Assembly: GCA_018873225.1 (NCBI GenBank)
Contig: JAEILZ010000002.1
Span: 1,054,001 to 1,118,000, forward strand
Direction of reading: 5' to 3'
Source of the DNA: [Phialemoniopsis] sp. UDSM-2020
Lineage: Eukaryota > Ascomycota > Sordariomycetes > Thyridiales > Thyridiaceae
Length of the DNA: 64,000 bases
The position numbers and the translations under genes were made by a program. Below the pieces are notes generated by a model. That model was given only the letters and a program-made list of their open reading frames with translations. It searched no databases and was not told the origin of the DNA. Position 1 is the first letter of the stretch; every line of letters starts with the position of its first letter. Below are positions 63,394 to 64,000 of the stretch, piece by piece.

Positions 63394-64000
63394 ATGTCTT
63401 CCCCTGCAGGCTTCCATTCTCTCGAGTCACTCTCCCTGGCGGATCGAGTGCTCTTCAATGCCTTCAGCAGGGGCCCTGCCTGCCACATCCCTTACAATGT
63501 CGTCCACCACGCCTTCGAGGCTACTGCACAGGCACACCCCAACCTCACTGCCGTCCGCGACAGCGATGGCACTACTATCACCTACATAGAGCTCGACCGC
63601 CGGGCCAACATGCTGGCCAACGAGCTCAAGGACACCTACGGCCTTAAAGTCGGCGACCGCGTGGTGCTTGTTTACCAGCGGTGCATCGAGATGGTCGTCT
63701 TCATTCTCGCCGTTCTCAAGGCCGGCGGACAATACGTCCCGCTCGACGGCGGCGTCGTCACCGACGAGACGCTGGGCTTCGACATTGTCGACTCCAGCGC
63801 CCCGGTCGTCATCTGCCTCCCCAGGTTCCGGGAAAAGGTGCTGCGGAGCATCATCATCCCTGCCGACGATCACCGCCGCCAAGGGAGTGGTTCGCGGGCT
63901 GGAATCAACGTGCTGGACCTGGACGGCAACGCGCAGCTGTGGAAATGTGGCAATCCCAGCAACCCCTTGGTGCAGGTGGGTCCCGACGACGGGGCCTATG
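63394..64000 (+). CDS. nonribosomal peptide synthetase, N-terminal adenylation domain (partial)
   Basis: The frame is open from ATG 63394 to the window edge, 202 residues seen. The start MSSPAGFHSLESLSLADRVL, then FNAFSRGP..IPYNVVHHAFEATAQAHPNL, is the usual entry into a fungal A domain. Core A1-like motifs are TITYIELDRRANMLANEL and QRCIEMVVFILAVLKAGGQY, followed by VPLDGG, with the A2 lysine-alanine-glycine-x-YVP visible. The A3 to A10 motifs, the thiolation domain and any condensation domain lie beyond the end, so an NRPS-like reductase or a stand-alone synthetase is also possible. Two hydrolases and a hydratase precede it and could be cluster neighbours. Confidence 0.85.
   Translation, partial: MSSPAGFHSLESLSLADRVLFNAFSRGPACHIPYNVVHHAFEATAQAHPNLTAVRDSDGTTITYIELDRRANMLANELKDTYGLKVGDRVVLVYQRCIEMVVFILAVLKAGGQYVPLDGGVVTDETLGFDIVDSSAPVVICLPRFREKVLRSIIIPADDHRRQGSGSRAGINVLDLDGNAQLWKCGNPSNPLVQVGPDDGAY

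Overview
The window is nuclear DNA from a filamentous ascomycete (Pezizomycotina). The genes are mono- to octa-exonic, with introns mostly of 50-100 bp and GT..AG ends. The families are typical of that group: a Zn2Cys6 regulator, a HET/ankyrin protein, DHA1- and Dal5-type MFS carriers, a GH3 beta-glucosidase, small secreted proteins and an NRPS. No species can be named from the sequence alone. I built exon models by hand by joining splice sites in phase. I found about 31 protein genes, no rRNA, no convincing tRNA, no CRISPR array and no intact transposon.

Region 1 (0.5-12.6 kb) is a compact, co-regulated-looking cluster. It holds a Zn2Cys6 factor, an EthD-like protein, a cyclase-family hydrolase, an ABM-like protein, a carboxymuconolactone-decarboxylase-like protein, an HSL-type esterase, an SDR and an MFS carrier. 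The first seven genes sit around three divergent promoters plus the regulator's own promoter. All four of those regions contain a CGG-N10-CCG element sharing an RYCTCCG right half, and the MFS promoter has a one-mismatch version. This is the main finding: a probable undescribed small-molecule (lactone, aromatic or cyclic amide) catabolic or biosynthetic cluster with its own operator. A Gfo/Idh/MocA dehydrogenase (13.1 kb) and an aldo-keto reductase (15.0 kb) follow but lack the element.

Region 2 (16-27 kb) is mixed accessory sequence: a fungal multi-pass membrane protein, a secreted protein with an unsettled 5' end, a HET-ankyrin incompatibility-type protein followed by an ankyrin-like relic, an Arg/Ser-rich protein, and an AusD-like methyltransferase. 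A 3.6-kb gene-poor stretch follows.

Region 3 (31-52 kb) holds an SDR, a small secreted protein, two Dal5/Tna1-like MFS carriers, an amidase, an effector-sized cysteine-rich secreted protein, a GH3 beta-glucosidase with a putative N-terminal membrane anchor, a secreted BNR-propeller hydrolase and a T5orf172-domain protein.

Region 4 (52-64 kb) has a divergent pair of cell-surface proteins: an adhesin-like protein with two repeat classes and a GPI-type collagen-like protein. These are followed by an MccF-like S66 peptidase, an alpha/beta hydrolase, an enoyl-CoA hydratase and the 5' end of an NRPS adenylation domain that runs off the window.
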